Of a stretch of 64,000 nucleotides of DNA, positions 54,598-63,875 are shown piece by piece (positions within the stretch are counted from its first letter, which is position 1; every line of letters starts with the position of its first letter). Origin of the DNA: Paenirhizobium selenitireducens ATCC BAA-1503 (lineage in GTDB: Bacteria > Pseudomonadota > Alphaproteobacteria > Rhizobiales > Rhizobiaceae); NCBI RefSeq assembly GCF_000518785.1, contig NZ_JAEG01000002.1:434001-498000 (forward strand), given 5' to 3'. The translations under genes were made by a program, and so were the position numbers. The notes under the pieces are model-generated. The model had not been told where the DNA came from and searched no databases. It was given only the letters and a program-made list of their open reading frames with translations.

Positions 54598-56436
54598 ATG
54601 AGGATCTTGAAGGGCCGGGGCGCAACGCGCCTTTCGACGGTCGCGCCGACGCTGATGCTTGCGGGAGCATCCTTTCTCGGCGCTGTCTTGTGGGCATATG
54701 TGCCGCCGCTTGCCTATCGGCTGGGAATGCCGGTGCTGGCCGGGCAAGCGGCTGCGGCCGTGGTGATCCTGCTCGCCGCCGCGGCGTTCGTGCAGCCTGC
54801 CAGACGGTTTGCCGGCGGCGGCGCGGCGTCACTGGACGGGATTGCCTCGACCCTGATCGAAACCGCCGCCCAAGCCACCGAAATGGAGATGCTGGCGCTC
54901 GCCCAGCACAGCCTCGACAACAACCTGCAGATCCTGCAGACCGAGCTTCGCCAGCGGGGCGATCCCCAGGTGCGCGACGGCGCGCTCTATTATGGTGACA
55001 CGCGCATCAACGACGACATCGCCATCGTCGATGCCGTGCGCGAAAAGGCCGGCGGCACGGCCACCATATTTCTCGGGGACCTGCGGATCGCGACGAACGT
55101 CACCAAGCCGGACGGCAGCCGTGCCGTCGGCACACGGCTAACCGCCGAGACCGTGATCGAGACGGTACTGCGCCAGGGCAAGGCTTTCCGTGGCGAGGCC
55201 GAGATCCTCGGCGAGGCCTATTATACGATCTACGAGCCCATTCTCAGCGACGGCCGGGTGGTCGGCATCCTCTATGTCGGCCTACGCAAGGCCGAATTCG
55301 CCGCCCGCCACGGGGAAGACGAAGGCGAGACAGGCGGCGCCGGCGGAGCCAGAGCGATCAGCCGGGCGCTGGCCGCGCTCGAGCGGTCCGCCCGGACGCA
55401 AGGGGAGATGGCGCGGGCGGCGATCGTCCAGCGGCAGGAGGCGGAGGATCTGCGCCGTCAGCACGAAGCGCGACGCCAGGCGCAGGCCGCCGAGCAGCGC
55501 CGTGTGGTGGAGGACCTTTCCGCCGCGCTCGAACAACTGGCGCAGGGCGACCTGACCCGACCGATCGCCACGCCCTTCCCGCCCGACTACGAATCGCTGC
55601 GCGTGAACTACAATAGCGCCTTAAAACGCCTGCACGACGCCATCGCCGACATTTCCGGCGGCGTCAGCAGCCTGCGCGAGGGATCGAACGGCATCAGCAG
55701 CGCCGCCGACCAGCTCGCCCATCGCACCGAACAGCAGGCGGCCAGCCTGGAAGAGACGGCCGCCGCGCTCAACGAGATCACCGCGACCGTGCAGGCGACC
55801 TCGGCCGGCGCCAGCAAGGCCAGGGAAACGGTCCGGAACACCCATGCCGATGTGGAGCGAAGCGGCCGGACCATGAGCCAGACGGTGACCGCAATGGAGC
55901 GCATCGAGGCTTCGGCCCGCCAGATGGAGCAGATCATCAGCGTCATCGACGAAATCGCCTTCCAGACCAATCTGCTCGCCCTCAATGCGGGCGTCGAGGC
56001 GGCACGGGCGGGCGAATCGGGACGCGGATTTGCCGTGGTGGCGCAGGAGGTGCGGGCGCTGGCCCAGCGTGCCGCCGACGCCGCCCGGGAAATCCGCCAG
56101 CTGATCTCCGGCTCGAACGAGCAGGTGGCCCTGGGCGCGAGCCTCGTCAACCAGACGGGCGAGGCCTTGAGCAAGGTGGTGGGCCAGGTCGGCGAGATCG
56201 CCCGGCTCATTTCCGAAATCGCCAGCTCGGCCGTCGAACAGGCCAACGGCCTGGAGGAGGTCAACGGCGCCGTCAACCAGATGGACCAGTTCACCCAGCA
56301 GAATGCCGTGATGGTCGAGGAGAGCAATGCCGCAAGCCATGCGATCCGCATGGAAGCCGACCGGTTGAACAACAAGGTCTCGGTCTTCAAGGTCCAGTCG
56401 CAGCCCTCTTCGTCCAAGGATACGGCGGCCGCCTGA
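54598..56436 (+). CDS. Methyl-accepting chemotaxis protein with a Cache-type sensor
   Basis: A 612-residue receptor. Two hydrophobic helices near residues 15-60 are followed by a region resembling a Cache_3/sCache sensor (LGDLRIATNVTKPDGSRAVG and EAYYTIYEPILSDGRVVGIL). A coiled segment (about 230-310) with a HAMP-like part leads to the methyl-accepting domain, whose tip reads VIDEIAFQTNLLALNAGVEAARAGESGRGFAVVAQEVR. The C-terminal tail ends with a Ser/Ala-rich stretch, without a CheR pentapeptide. GGGGGAG lies just before the ATG at 54598. Ligand unknown; small carboxylates are a frequent theme for this sensor. Confidence 0.88.
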   Translation: MRILKGRGATRLSTVAPTLMLAGASFLGAVLWAYVPPLAYRLGMPVLAGQAAAAVVILLAAAAFVQPARRFAGGGAASLDGIASTLIETAAQATEMEMLALAQHSLDNNLQILQTELRQRGDPQVRDGALYYGDTRINDDIAIVDAVREKAGGTATIFLGDLRIATNVTKPDGSRAVGTRLTAETVIETVLRQGKAFRGEAEILGEAYYTIYEPILSDGRVVGILYVGLRKAEFAARHGEDEGETGGAGGARAISRALAALERSARTQGEMARAAIVQRQEAEDLRRQHEARRQAQAAEQRRVVEDLSAALEQLAQGDLTRPIATPFPPDYESLRVNYNSALKRLHDAIADISGGVSSLREGSNGISSAADQLAHRTEQQAASLEETAAALNEITATVQATSAGASKARETVRNTHADVERSGRTMSQTVTAMERIEASARQMEQIISVIDEIAFQTNLLALNAGVEAARAGESGRGFAVVAQEVRALAQRAADAAREIRQLISGSNEQVALGASLVNQTGEALSKVVGQVGEIARLISEIASSAVEQANGLEEVNGAVNQMDQFTQQNAVMVEESNAASHAIRMEADRLNNKVSVFKVQSQPSSSKDTAAA

Positions 56437-56449
56437 TTGTCGGCGAAAC

Positions 56450-57667
56450 CTAAGCGAGCAAGAGCTTCAGCTCGCTGCCGGGGTCGGCGATCAGCGCGCG
56501 GTCGGGGGTGCGGCCCATCTCCAGCAGCTTCTTTCCGGTCACATAGGCCTTGGCATCGTTGATCGCATCGACGGCGATGAATTCGCCCTTGGCGAAGTAC
56601 CAGATCGACAGGCTGCCCTCGCGCCCGCCGGGGCGCACCACCGTGTCGTCATAGCCGAGGTTGAAGCCGGCGATCTGCAGCTTGACGTCATACTGGTCGG
56701 ACCAGAACCACGGTTTTGGCCGATAGGGCTCGATGCCGCCGGCCATGGCGGCGGCGGCGGCTTCCGCCTGGTCGACGGCGTTCTGCACCGATTCGAGGCG
56801 AATCTTCTGGCCCTTCCAGTCGAACACGGCGCAGTCGCCCATGGCATAGACCGACGGATCGGATGTGAGGCCGAAGGCATCGACGATGATGCCGCCGGCG
56901 GTCTCGATGCCGGCGCGCGCGGCCAGCCCGTCATTGGCATTGACGCCGATGCCGGCGATCACGATGTCAACGTCGATGCGGGATCCGTCCGACAGTTCGG
57001 CCGCGACGACCCGGCCGTCTTCGCCGATCAGCCGACCAAGCCCGGTCTTTTCGCGGATGACGACGCCGTGGCCGGTGTGGATGGCGCGCATGGCGTCGGC
57101 GGTTTCCTTCGCCGCGACCCGGGCCAGAATGCGGTCGGCCATCTCGATCACGGTGACGTCCAGCCCGAGATGGCGGGCGACGGCCGCAGCCTCGAGGCCG
57201 ATATAGCCGCCGCCGACGATCAGCAAACGCCGGCCCGGCTTCATCTCGACGGCCAGGCGGTCGGCATCGGCCCTGTCGCGCACCGTGTAGACGCCCTGAA
57301 GATTGCCGCCGATCGCATCCGGCAGGCGCCTCGGCGTCGCGCCGGTGGCGATCGCCAGCGTTTCATAGGCGATGGTCGAGCCGTCGAACAGGCGTACCGT
57401 CTTTTTGGCGCGATCTATGTCCTCGACGGGGGTCGACAGGCGAATCTCGACATCGTTTTCGCCATACCAGGCCTCGGGGCGGAACAGCAGACGATCGAAG
57501 CTCATCTCGCCCAACAGGTATTTCTTCGACAGCGGCGGCCGCTGGTAGGGATAGCAATCCTCCGCGCCGAGAATGGTGATCGGCCGCGCGTCCTTCAGGC
57601 CGCGCAGTTTTGCCGCCAGTGCAAAGGCCGCCTGCCCTGCCCCGATGATGACCAGTCTGCCTGTCAC
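56450..57667 (-). CDS. FAD-dependent ferredoxin/rubredoxin reductase-type oxidoreductase
   Basis: A 405-residue flavoprotein. FAD motif LVIIGAGQAAFALAAKL, NAD(P) motif LLIVGGGYIGLEAAAV and second FAD motif VYAMGDCAVFD are intact, followed by the C-terminal reductase domain (WFWSDQYDVKLQIAG). Related enzymes transfer electrons to ferredoxins of Rieske oxygenases or P450s; no such partner gene is nearby. The start is a GTG at 57667, supported by GGGAGC 5 bp upstream. It converges on the chemoreceptor with 13 bp between stops. Confidence 0.9.
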   Translation of the reverse strand: MTGRLVIIGAGQAAFALAAKLRGLKDARPITILGAEDCYPYQRPPLSKKYLLGEMSFDRLLFRPEAWYGENDVEIRLSTPVEDIDRAKKTVRLFDGSTIAYETLAIATGATPRRLPDAIGGNLQGVYTVRDRADADRLAVEMKPGRRLLIVGGGYIGLEAAAVARHLGLDVTVIEMADRILARVAAKETADAMRAIHTGHGVVIREKTGLGRLIGEDGRVVAAELSDGSRIDVDIVIAGIGVNANDGLAARAGIETAGGIIVDAFGLTSDPSVYAMGDCAVFDWKGQKIRLESVQNAVDQAEAAAAAMAGGIEPYRPKPWFWSDQYDVKLQIAGFNLGYDDTVVRPGGREGSLSIWYFAKGEFIAVDAINDAKAYVTGKKLLEMGRTPDRALIADPGSELKLLLA

Positions 57668-57860
57668 GTGAAGCTCCCGATGCCGGTTCTGGAAGGTCGC
57701 GTGATCGCCGCTTCGGGCCGCGCGATAAGGAAGGCCAAGGGGTAGCGCGCCGATACGGGCCCGTCAAGCAGGACGCGGATCTGCCGAAGACAGCGCCATC
57801 GTTCCGGCAGCAAACGGCCCGGCCGGCACATGAGGTGTGCAGGCCGGGCCGGGTATCGGG

Positions 57861-58301
57861 TCAGAGGTCGAGCACCAGATGTGGCCGACCGTTGGAGGTA
57901 TGACGGGGCGAGACGCCCTTTGCGTCGATCGTCGCGGTGACGCGCTGGCGGAAGGCCGAGAAGCTGTCGAAGGTGACGACATCGACCGGATCGTCGAAAT
58001 GCAGCGTGATGGCATAGTAGCTGCTCTGCGACAGCCGCGACAGGGCAAGCACCTTTCCGCGAAAGCGCTGGCCGAGATATTCGCCGGAAACGACCGCACC
58101 GACGGCAACGGGGGCCGGTTCGGCATTGTCGCTGCGGGCGGCGAGCGCCGAGATGGTGTTCCAGTCACGCGCACCGTGGCTCTTCGCCACCAGTTCGAGT
58201 GCCGCGCTATGGGTGACGGGCGTGCCGCCGCCGGACATGGCGTCGCGCAGGCGCCGGGCCTGGGATTTCAGTTCGTCAATCGTCAGTGTGGCCATGGACA
58301 T
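57861..58301 (-). CDS. Glyoxalase-superfamily-associated protein of unknown function
   Basis: A 146-residue protein. The N-terminal part (LKSQARRLRDAM, SHSAAL-type AALELVAKSHGARDWNTIS) is the small helical domain found at the N terminus of proteins annotated as glyoxalase superfamily in rhizobia. The C-terminal part is a beta-rich domain unrelated to an obvious metal site. An AGAGGT lies before the ATG at 58301. Function unknown. Confidence 0.7.
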   Translation of the reverse strand: MSMATLTIDELKSQARRLRDAMSGGGTPVTHSAALELVAKSHGARDWNTISALAARSDNAEPAPVAVGAVVSGEYLGQRFRGKVLALSRLSQSSYYAITLHFDDPVDVVTFDSFSAFRQRVTATIDAKGVSPRHTSNGRPHLVLDL

Positions 58302-58637
58302 GGCAAACCTCTTTTCTCATGGCATGCGAAAAGATCGAAGGGAGCCCGCATTGCCCCCATCGCGCATGCGCGAAAAAGGGTTTCATTCCATGCTTCAGGA
58401 GGACTTCACCAAGGGCATATCACCCGCGGGCGGCCGGCGCCTCGAACCGGGATCACATATGGAAAGCGAAAGGGCTCCTGTCAAGTCGGCCGTACCGGGC
58501 GTCGTGGGGGTTGCAGCCATCGGTCAGCCGCTGCGACCGGCGGCCGCACAAGACTTGATTTTTATCGATAACGTTCAGGAAACGTCAGGGAAGTTGCGCT
58601 AAATTGGGACCCTAAAAACAATATCGGGGAGGGTGCA

Positions 58638-58985
58638 ATGCCCCTGCAGGCCATACCGGACGCAAAACAGAACATTCCGCAGGACAGGGTCTACGAGAAG
58701 TTCACCATCGATCGCCCCGGCAAGATCATCTTCGTCGGCCGTCATCTCAGCACCAAGAACAATCTGCGCTGCCTCATCCATTCGATTTCGCTCTACGGCG
58801 CCGAACTTGAGGTCAGTCCGCATGTGCCCGTCCCGAGCAACTTCTTCCTGGAGATCCTCGGCATTCACGACGAGATCGGCTGCACGCTGATCCGGCGCGA
58901 AGAGGAAAAGGTCACGGTCGGCTTCAACATGCTGATCGATGCGGAGTTCCTGCACCACGTCGTGCGGCTTTCCTTCGAACTCTGA
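58638..58985 (+). CDS. Small PilZ-domain protein
   Basis: A 115-residue protein that reads as a PilZ barrel. The beta strands around GRHLSTKNNLRCLIHSISLYGAEL resemble RxxxR and the D/NxSxxG region, here as HSISLYGAEL, so the second motif is divergent. Weak or lost c-di-GMP binding is possible. GGGGAGGGTGCA precedes the ATG. It converges with the host-attachment gene and shares a bidirectional terminator with it. Confidence 0.72.
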   Translation: MPLQAIPDAKQNIPQDRVYEKFTIDRPGKIIFVGRHLSTKNNLRCLIHSISLYGAELEVSPHVPVPSNFFLEILGIHDEIGCTLIRREEEKVTVGFNMLIDAEFLHHVVRLSFEL

Positions 58986-59015
58986 GGCCCGCCGACCTCC
59001 AAAGCCTGCAAGACG

Positions 59016-59055
59016 GACAAGAGGCCTCCGGCATTCGCGCCGGAGGCCTCTTGTC
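59016..59055. terminator. Bidirectional terminator, 17-bp perfect stem
   Basis: GACAAGAGGCCTCCGGC at 59016-59032 and its exact complement at 59039-59055 flank the loop ATTCGC. It lies between the convergent PilZ and host-attachment genes. There are no long T runs, but the stem is strong enough to stop both transcripts or protect their ends. Confidence 0.82.
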
Positions 59056-59066
59056 TGTCTGGTTGT

Positions 59067-59519
59067 CTATTTCAGCGCGGCCAGATGCTTCTCGATCTCG
59101 GACACGGTCAGCTTCACCAGGTCCTTGTCGATTTCGGCGCGGATAATGCCTTCCGGCAGGGAGGTGAGTTCGGCGCGCAGGAGACCCAGAGCCTTCGGCG
59201 GGGCAATCAGGATCATCGCCTTGATCTCGTGCGATTCCACCAGTTTCTCGACCTTCCTGGCGACATCCTTCAGGAAGTCGCCCTCGGCCTGCTCGTGCCA
59301 GTCAGTGTCCTCCATGGCGCTGCGAGCCGTGCCTTGCGACTGATACACGCGGCCGGGCCGGTCGGAGCCCATGTCTCGGCTTGCCTCGTCGGGCTGGGAT
59401 TGGTGGTCGACGACCGTGAGGTTGACGAGACCGGCATCGCCATCGTTGCGCAGGAAGAGTGCCTTTGCACCGTCGCAGACGATCACCCAGGACTTGTGGC
59501 CAATATTGAAACGGCTCAT
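59067..59519 (-). CDS. Host attachment family protein
   Basis: A 150-residue cytoplasmic protein, beginning MSRFNIGHKSWVIVCDGAKALFLRN, the typical start of the Host_attach family (bacterial eRF1/baeRF-related fold). The middle SAMEDTDWHEQAEGDFLKDVARKVE-type region and MILIAPPKALGLLR are conserved. Despite the name, derived from work on rhizobial attachment, the biochemical role is unknown. The start at 59519 has GGGAGAAAG upstream. Confidence 0.85.
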   Translation of the reverse strand: MSRFNIGHKSWVIVCDGAKALFLRNDGDAGLVNLTVVDHQSQPDEASRDMGSDRPGRVYQSQGTARSAMEDTDWHEQAEGDFLKDVARKVEKLVESHEIKAMILIAPPKALGLLRAELTSLPEGIIRAEIDKDLVKLTVSEIEKHLAALK

Positions 59520-59616
59520 GACTTTCTCCCTTTTTGCGAGGCAATTCCGCCTCTGTTTTGATAGTAGGCCTGTCGGACCGCCCGTTCAAGGCGAGCCACT
59601 CGCCTTTGGGTCGCAG

Positions 59617-61167
59617 TCACGGTGCGGCAGAAAGCCTCGCCACCGTCGGCGCATCGAGCGGATGGCGGTCGACCGCGGTTCCGCCGTCAATTGGGCGCCC
59701 GGCCTCGGAAATGCCGTCGCCGTTTGCGTCGGCAAAGCCCTCCGCTGTTTCGTCGAAATCGTCGTAGCGATTGCCAAGGGCACCGTCGTCCCATCGGTTC
59801 GAGGCGGGAACGAGGCCTTTCAGCATGGCGCCGAGCATCGCCTCGCGCACCGACCGGTTGGCGCGCAACTGCTGCTTGACCGGCTCGGGATAGGGCAGGC
59901 TGTCGATTACGCCGGACAGGTCATCGACCGTCAGCCGGCGGCCGGACGAGTCGAAGGCGTTGACGCCGTTCCCCGCCATGTCGTTCAGCGTCAGCAGATT
60001 GTCGGCCGAAGGCGTGGCAAGCGGATTGCCGCCGCCGATGCGGATGCCGTGCGCCTTGTTGTCCGCCACCGTGTTGCGGTTGATGCGGCTGGCGTTGGAA
60101 CCGACGAGAAAGATGCCGATCTCGTTTGCTGAGACCGTATTGGCGCGGATCTCGTTGCGGTCCGAGCCGCTCATGAAGATGCCGGCGCCGAGGTTGTCGA
60201 ACACGCGATTGCGGGCAATCAGGCTGTCCTCGGTGCTGCACAGGATGTAGATGCCGCTGCCGATCGCCTCGCGGTCGATCACGCCGACACCGGAGAGGCC
60301 GAGGCTGGTTGCCACCGTCTTCTCCATCAGTTCCATCTGCGCGACATCATGCTTGCGCTCGATCCCGGTCGCGTGGACGACATTGTCCTCGATGGTCAGG
60401 CGACGGCTGTGCCACGTGGCGGTGATGCAGTAGCTGCCATTACCGCGAACCTCGTTTCGCGCAACGACAATGTCCTCGCTGCGCCGGGCCTTGGCATTGT
60501 CGGCGGCAATGCGCGCGACCGAAGCCGGATCGCCCAAGCTGGCGAAGGGCGAACGGCGCTCGGTATGCAGCACGTCGATGGAGACGCCGGTCTCGTTGCG
60601 CAGAATCGAGTTGCCGACGATGCGGTGCCTGCGGCCACCGAATATAGCGATGCCGTCGCGGGCATTGTCCTCGATCTGCGATTCCTCGATCGTGGAGCCG
60701 CGGCCGCCCAGCATCACGACGCCCCAGTCATTGCCGGCGAGATGCAGGTTGCTGAGCCTCGCGCCATCGGCCGCGACGGTCACGCCGGCACCGCCCCAGA
60801 AGAAGAAGGGATCGTCGCCCTTCCCCGAATGACGGATCTCGAGATCTTCGACCACCACGCCTTCGGCGCGGATCGTCAGCACAGAACCCCGGCCACCGCC
60901 ATCAAGAACCGGCCGGTCCGCCCCCTGCCCCCGCCCACTGAGCGTCACCCTGTGTTCGACCAGGAAATTGCCCGTGTACGGCCCGCCGACGACCTCGATC
61001 GCGTCGCCGTCGCGGGCGCTCGACAGTGCATCCTGCAGGCCGTCGAAGGTTTCGCCCGTCGTGCCGTTGCGGATGGCGCCCGAAGCCGCAAGCGCGGCCG
61101 GTCCGCAAACCGCGCTGGCGAGCAGGCCCAGAACGGCAAGGAACAAACCCTTGTACGGCCGACGCAT
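59617..61167 (-). CDS. Exported right-handed parallel beta-helix protein (NosD/pectate-lyase-like fold)
   Basis: A 516-residue protein with an N-terminal signal peptide (LFLAVLGLLASAVCGPAALA). Many 20-25-residue repeats follow, with recurring NxIxxN and GIxI patterns (RHRIVGNSILRNETGVSI, RNEIRANTVSANEIGIFL), the signature of a beta-helix as in NosD or carbohydrate-active proteins. A C-terminal segment has DANGDGISEAGR, an EF-hand-like calcium loop. No nos genes surround it, so a NosD role is unlikely; polysaccharide or surface binding is equally possible. The upstream codons before 61167 are excluded. Confidence 0.8.
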   Translation of the reverse strand: MRRPYKGLFLAVLGLLASAVCGPAALAASGAIRNGTTGETFDGLQDALSSARDGDAIEVVGGPYTGNFLVEHRVTLSGRGQGADRPVLDGGGRGSVLTIRAEGVVVEDLEIRHSGKGDDPFFFWGGAGVTVAADGARLSNLHLAGNDWGVVMLGGRGSTIEESQIEDNARDGIAIFGGRRHRIVGNSILRNETGVSIDVLHTERRSPFASLGDPASVARIAADNAKARRSEDIVVARNEVRGNGSYCITATWHSRRLTIEDNVVHATGIERKHDVAQMELMEKTVATSLGLSGVGVIDREAIGSGIYILCSTEDSLIARNRVFDNLGAGIFMSGSDRNEIRANTVSANEIGIFLVGSNASRINRNTVADNKAHGIRIGGGNPLATPSADNLLTLNDMAGNGVNAFDSSGRRLTVDDLSGVIDSLPYPEPVKQQLRANRSVREAMLGAMLKGLVPASNRWDDGALGNRYDDFDETAEGFADANGDGISEAGRPIDGGTAVDRHPLDAPTVARLSAAP

Positions 61168-61415
61168 TGTGAAAATCCCCCATCTCCTGCCGCTCACCCT
61201 AGTTGGACGCCGAACCCTCAGCAATGATCGGGATCAATGAGCCAGGCGGCCCCGTCACGGGCACCGAGGGACCCGGCGCTGCGGCCTGAAACGCAATTTA
61301 CCTTTGGAAAACGGATGATTCATAAAAACTTAGCGTCTTGATTGACCTCACCACAATGCTTTTGCTGCAGCCTCCCTTTCAAGAAACCGCCGCAAGGCGC
61401 AAGAAGGGGAATGCC

Positions 61416-61799
61416 ATGCAGGATGGAACACATCTGGCGGCGGTAAGTTCGGAAATGTACGAGCGCAAATGGGAGCGGTTCTATGTCCGCCGCCCGGCAC
61501 GCATCATGGCCGTCAGCCCGGGCTTGAGCGGCATCACCATGCGCAGCGGCGAAGTTGTGGACATCTCCCAGGGTGGGGCGGCGCTCGAGATCACCACGAC
61601 GATCGGGCTGTCATCGCACTACTACATCCAGGTCATCGGGCTCGCCGACCGGATCGGCTGTGCCGAAGTCTATCGCAACGGCAGCCGTGTCGGGGTGAAG
61701 TTCATCTGCCCCATTCCCGAACACGTGCTTCATTCCATCGTGCGCGCCGACTTCATCATGGGCGAGAAGGTGCGGAAGCCGGCGCCCGCCTATCGCTAG
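61416..61799 (+). CDS. PilZ-domain protein
   Basis: A 127-residue protein with the c-di-GMP motifs in canonical order: RFYVRRPARI (RxxxR type) and DISQGGAAL (D/NxSxxG). It is therefore a probable c-di-GMP receptor that is not fused to another domain. AAGGGGA lies 7 bp before the ATG at 61416. The gene stands alone between the beta-helix gene (divergent) and the copper cluster. Confidence 0.85.
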   Translation: MQDGTHLAAVSSEMYERKWERFYVRRPARIMAVSPGLSGITMRSGEVVDISQGGAALEITTTIGLSSHYYIQVIGLADRIGCAEVYRNGSRVGVKFICPIPEHVLHSIVRADFIMGEKVRKPAPAYR

Positions 61800-61874
61800 C
61801 TAGGCACGTACCCGCCACGGCCTGCTTCTCCTCACCACCGTCCCACGAAATGTGCAGCGCCTGCAGAACGCCTC

Positions 61875-61905
61875 TTGACCTTCCCCCGATGGGAAGGTGC
61901 ACTGT
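61875..61905 (+). promoter_or_regulatory. MerR/CueR-type promoter and operator of the copper cluster
   Basis: A -35 TTGACC at 61875-61880 and a -10-like CACTGT at 61900-61905 are separated by 19 bp, the long spacing typical of MerR-family activation. Within it, ACCTTCCC (61878-61885) and GGGAAGGT (61891-61898) form an 8-bp dyad, which closely matches CueR/HmrR copper boxes. The site lies 85 bp before the start of the small His/Cys-rich gene. Confidence 0.85.
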
Positions 61906-61989
61906 TTTTCTGATGACCTGGCTGACGGAGATCAATTCCGGCAGATTTGTAGGCGCTAGAGTTGGCGCCATCGGTGATGAGAGACGTGT

Positions 61990-62337
61990 ATGAATTCGGC
62001 CCGTGGGATTCAGAACTGGTTGAGAGTGGTGGCGACCGCGCTGGCGATCGTGCTGGTCTTCGCCGCTGTCCAATCGCACGCCTCAACGGACCTGTGCGCC
62101 AGATCTGCTGAACTGGCGGACGCGCACCATCACAATCCTCATCAAGACTCGGGCCATCAGGATACGGATCACGGAGACTGTTGTCGCAGCGCGTGCGCTC
62201 TCTGCGTGGCGCCGATCCATGGTACCGGGACGATCCTGAAGACTGTTGCCCCGACCATTGCTGTCCTGTGGCGATCCAACCGGTTATCCGGGCAAGCTCC
62301 CTCTCCGGGATGGCACCCTCCCCGATCTGCTGGCTGA
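61990..62337 (+). CDS. Small His/Cys-rich exported protein of copper loci (DUF2946-like)
   Basis: A 115-residue protein. After a signal segment (VVATALAIVLVFAAVQSHA) comes a stretch rich in His and Asp (ADAHHHNPHQDSGHQDTDHG), then DCCRSACALCVAP with four cysteines. This composition suits copper binding in the periplasm, and the family resembles DUF2946 proteins from copper operons. Its function is inferred from composition and the CueR-type promoter. Confidence 0.7.
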   Translation: MNSARGIQNWLRVVATALAIVLVFAAVQSHASTDLCARSAELADAHHHNPHQDSGHQDTDHGDCCRSACALCVAPIHGTGTILKTVAPTIAVLWRSNRLSGQAPSPGWHPPRSAG

Positions 62338-62410
62338 CGAAAGCGCGCATCGCGCGGACTTCACCTGTCAACAGCATGGTCGTGAAGCGACCGGGATCGA
62401 GAGAGATATC

Positions 62411-63865
62411 ATGTTTAGAAGAGATTTTCTGAAGACGCTCGCCGTCGGTGCGACGGCCCTTTCACCATTGGCGAGCGCAGTGGCAAGAGCCACCACAAGC
62501 ACCAGCGAGCTGGTCATCGGCAAGCGCACGCTGGAGGTGAACGGCAAGCCGGCCTCCGTCTTCGGACTGACCAACCGAGCAGGCGGAGCCGGACTGGTTC
62601 TGGATGCCGACACAAGGTTCGACGTTCTCCTGAAAAACCAGAGTGGCGAGGAAACACTGATCCACTGGCACGGTCTGACGCCCCCCTGGAAGATGGACGG
62701 CGTGCCCGGCAATCCGTCGACCCTGCTGCCGCCGAACGAAACGCGGGCCTATGACTTTCCGGTCGGCAGGGGCGGAACCCACTGGATGCATGCCCACACT
62801 TTGCAGGAGCAGAACCTGCTCGCGGCGCCCCTGATCATCCGCACGGCCGAGGACCGGGCCCGCGACGAACAGGAGGTCGTGGTTCTCCTGCACGATTTCT
62901 CCTTCAAATCGCCAGAGGAACTGCTGGCCGGGCTCCAGTCCGGCGCGGGTGGCCACGCCATGCCCTCGGGCCATGGCGGCATGACATCGATGATGAACAT
63001 GCATGGTGGGCACCAGATGGGCGGCGGAACGGCTGCGGGCATGCCGATGATGGCCATGCCAGCCATGGATCTCAACGATATCGAGTACGACGCCTATCTC
63101 GCGAATGACCGAACGCTCGACGATCCGGAGGTTGTCCGCGTCGAGCGCGGTGGACGCGTCAGGCTGCGCATCATCAATGGCGCGACGGCGACCGGGTTCA
63201 CGATCGATACCGGGCCGATCGAAGGTGAACTCATCGCTGTCGATGGGCTGGACGTCGTGCCAGTCCGCGGGCGCCGGTTTCCTTTATCGATGGGTCAGCG
63301 TGCCGACATCCGACTGAACCTGCCGGCGGAGGAAGGAGCCTTTCCCATCCTTGCGCTTCGCGAGGGGGCGAGCGAGAGGACGGGGATCGTTCTGGCGACG
63401 CCGGCGGCGCGTGTCGAGAAGCTCGAAACATCGGGCGCCAACAAGGGACCGGTTCTGGACCTGTCGCTGGAGCAGAGGTTGCAGAGCCTCTCGCCCCTTC
63501 CGACACGTACTGCCGACCAGCGGTTCGAACTGATGCTCGGCGGCGACATGGCCACCTACAAATGGGGAATCACTGCCGACGGCCCGCTCGACATGGTCGA
63601 GGGCCAGCGGGTCCGGATTTCGATGCACAACATGTCGATGATGGCCCACCCCATGCATCTCCATGGCCATCATTTCCAGGTCGTGGCGATCAACGGAATG
63701 GCGCTCGACGGCGCCATGCGGGACACCGTGATGCTCCCGCCAATGGCACAGGTTGCGATCGAGTTCGACGCCGACAATCCGGGACGCTGGCCGCTGCACT
63801 GCCACCATCTCTATCACATGGCGACCGGCATGATGACCTTCGTCGACTATGGCAAGGCAGGGTGA
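62411..63865 (+). CDS. Multicopper oxidase (CueO/CopA-like), Tat-exported
   Basis: A 484-residue periplasmic oxidase that probably turns Cu(I) into Cu(II). A Tat motif RRDFLKTLAVG is at residue 3. The copper ligands are seen as HWHGLTPP, HWMHAHTLQEQN, HPMHLHGHHF and, in the last domain, HCHHLYHMATGMM, giving type 1, 2 and 3 sites. The segment around residues 180-220 is rich in Met and His (GGMTSMMNMHGGHQMGGG), as in CueO. The ATG at 62411 has GAGAGAT before it. It lies behind the CueR-type promoter and the small Cys-rich gene. Confidence 0.92.
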   Translation: MFRRDFLKTLAVGATALSPLASAVARATTSTSELVIGKRTLEVNGKPASVFGLTNRAGGAGLVLDADTRFDVLLKNQSGEETLIHWHGLTPPWKMDGVPGNPSTLLPPNETRAYDFPVGRGGTHWMHAHTLQEQNLLAAPLIIRTAEDRARDEQEVVVLLHDFSFKSPEELLAGLQSGAGGHAMPSGHGGMTSMMNMHGGHQMGGGTAAGMPMMAMPAMDLNDIEYDAYLANDRTLDDPEVVRVERGGRVRLRIINGATATGFTIDTGPIEGELIAVDGLDVVPVRGRRFPLSMGQRADIRLNLPAEEGAFPILALREGASERTGIVLATPAARVEKLETSGANKGPVLDLSLEQRLQSLSPLPTRTADQRFELMLGGDMATYKWGITADGPLDMVEGQRVRISMHNMSMMAHPMHLHGHHFQVVAINGMALDGAMRDTVMLPPMAQVAIEFDADNPGRWPLHCHHLYHMATGMMTFVDYGKAG

Positions 63866-63875
63866 GGAGGTTTCC

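Noticed and set aside
61913-61992. A 25-codon frame starting at 61913 and ending across the next ATG
   Set aside because: It has no ribosome-binding site or protein-like composition; it falls in the leader of the copper transcript.
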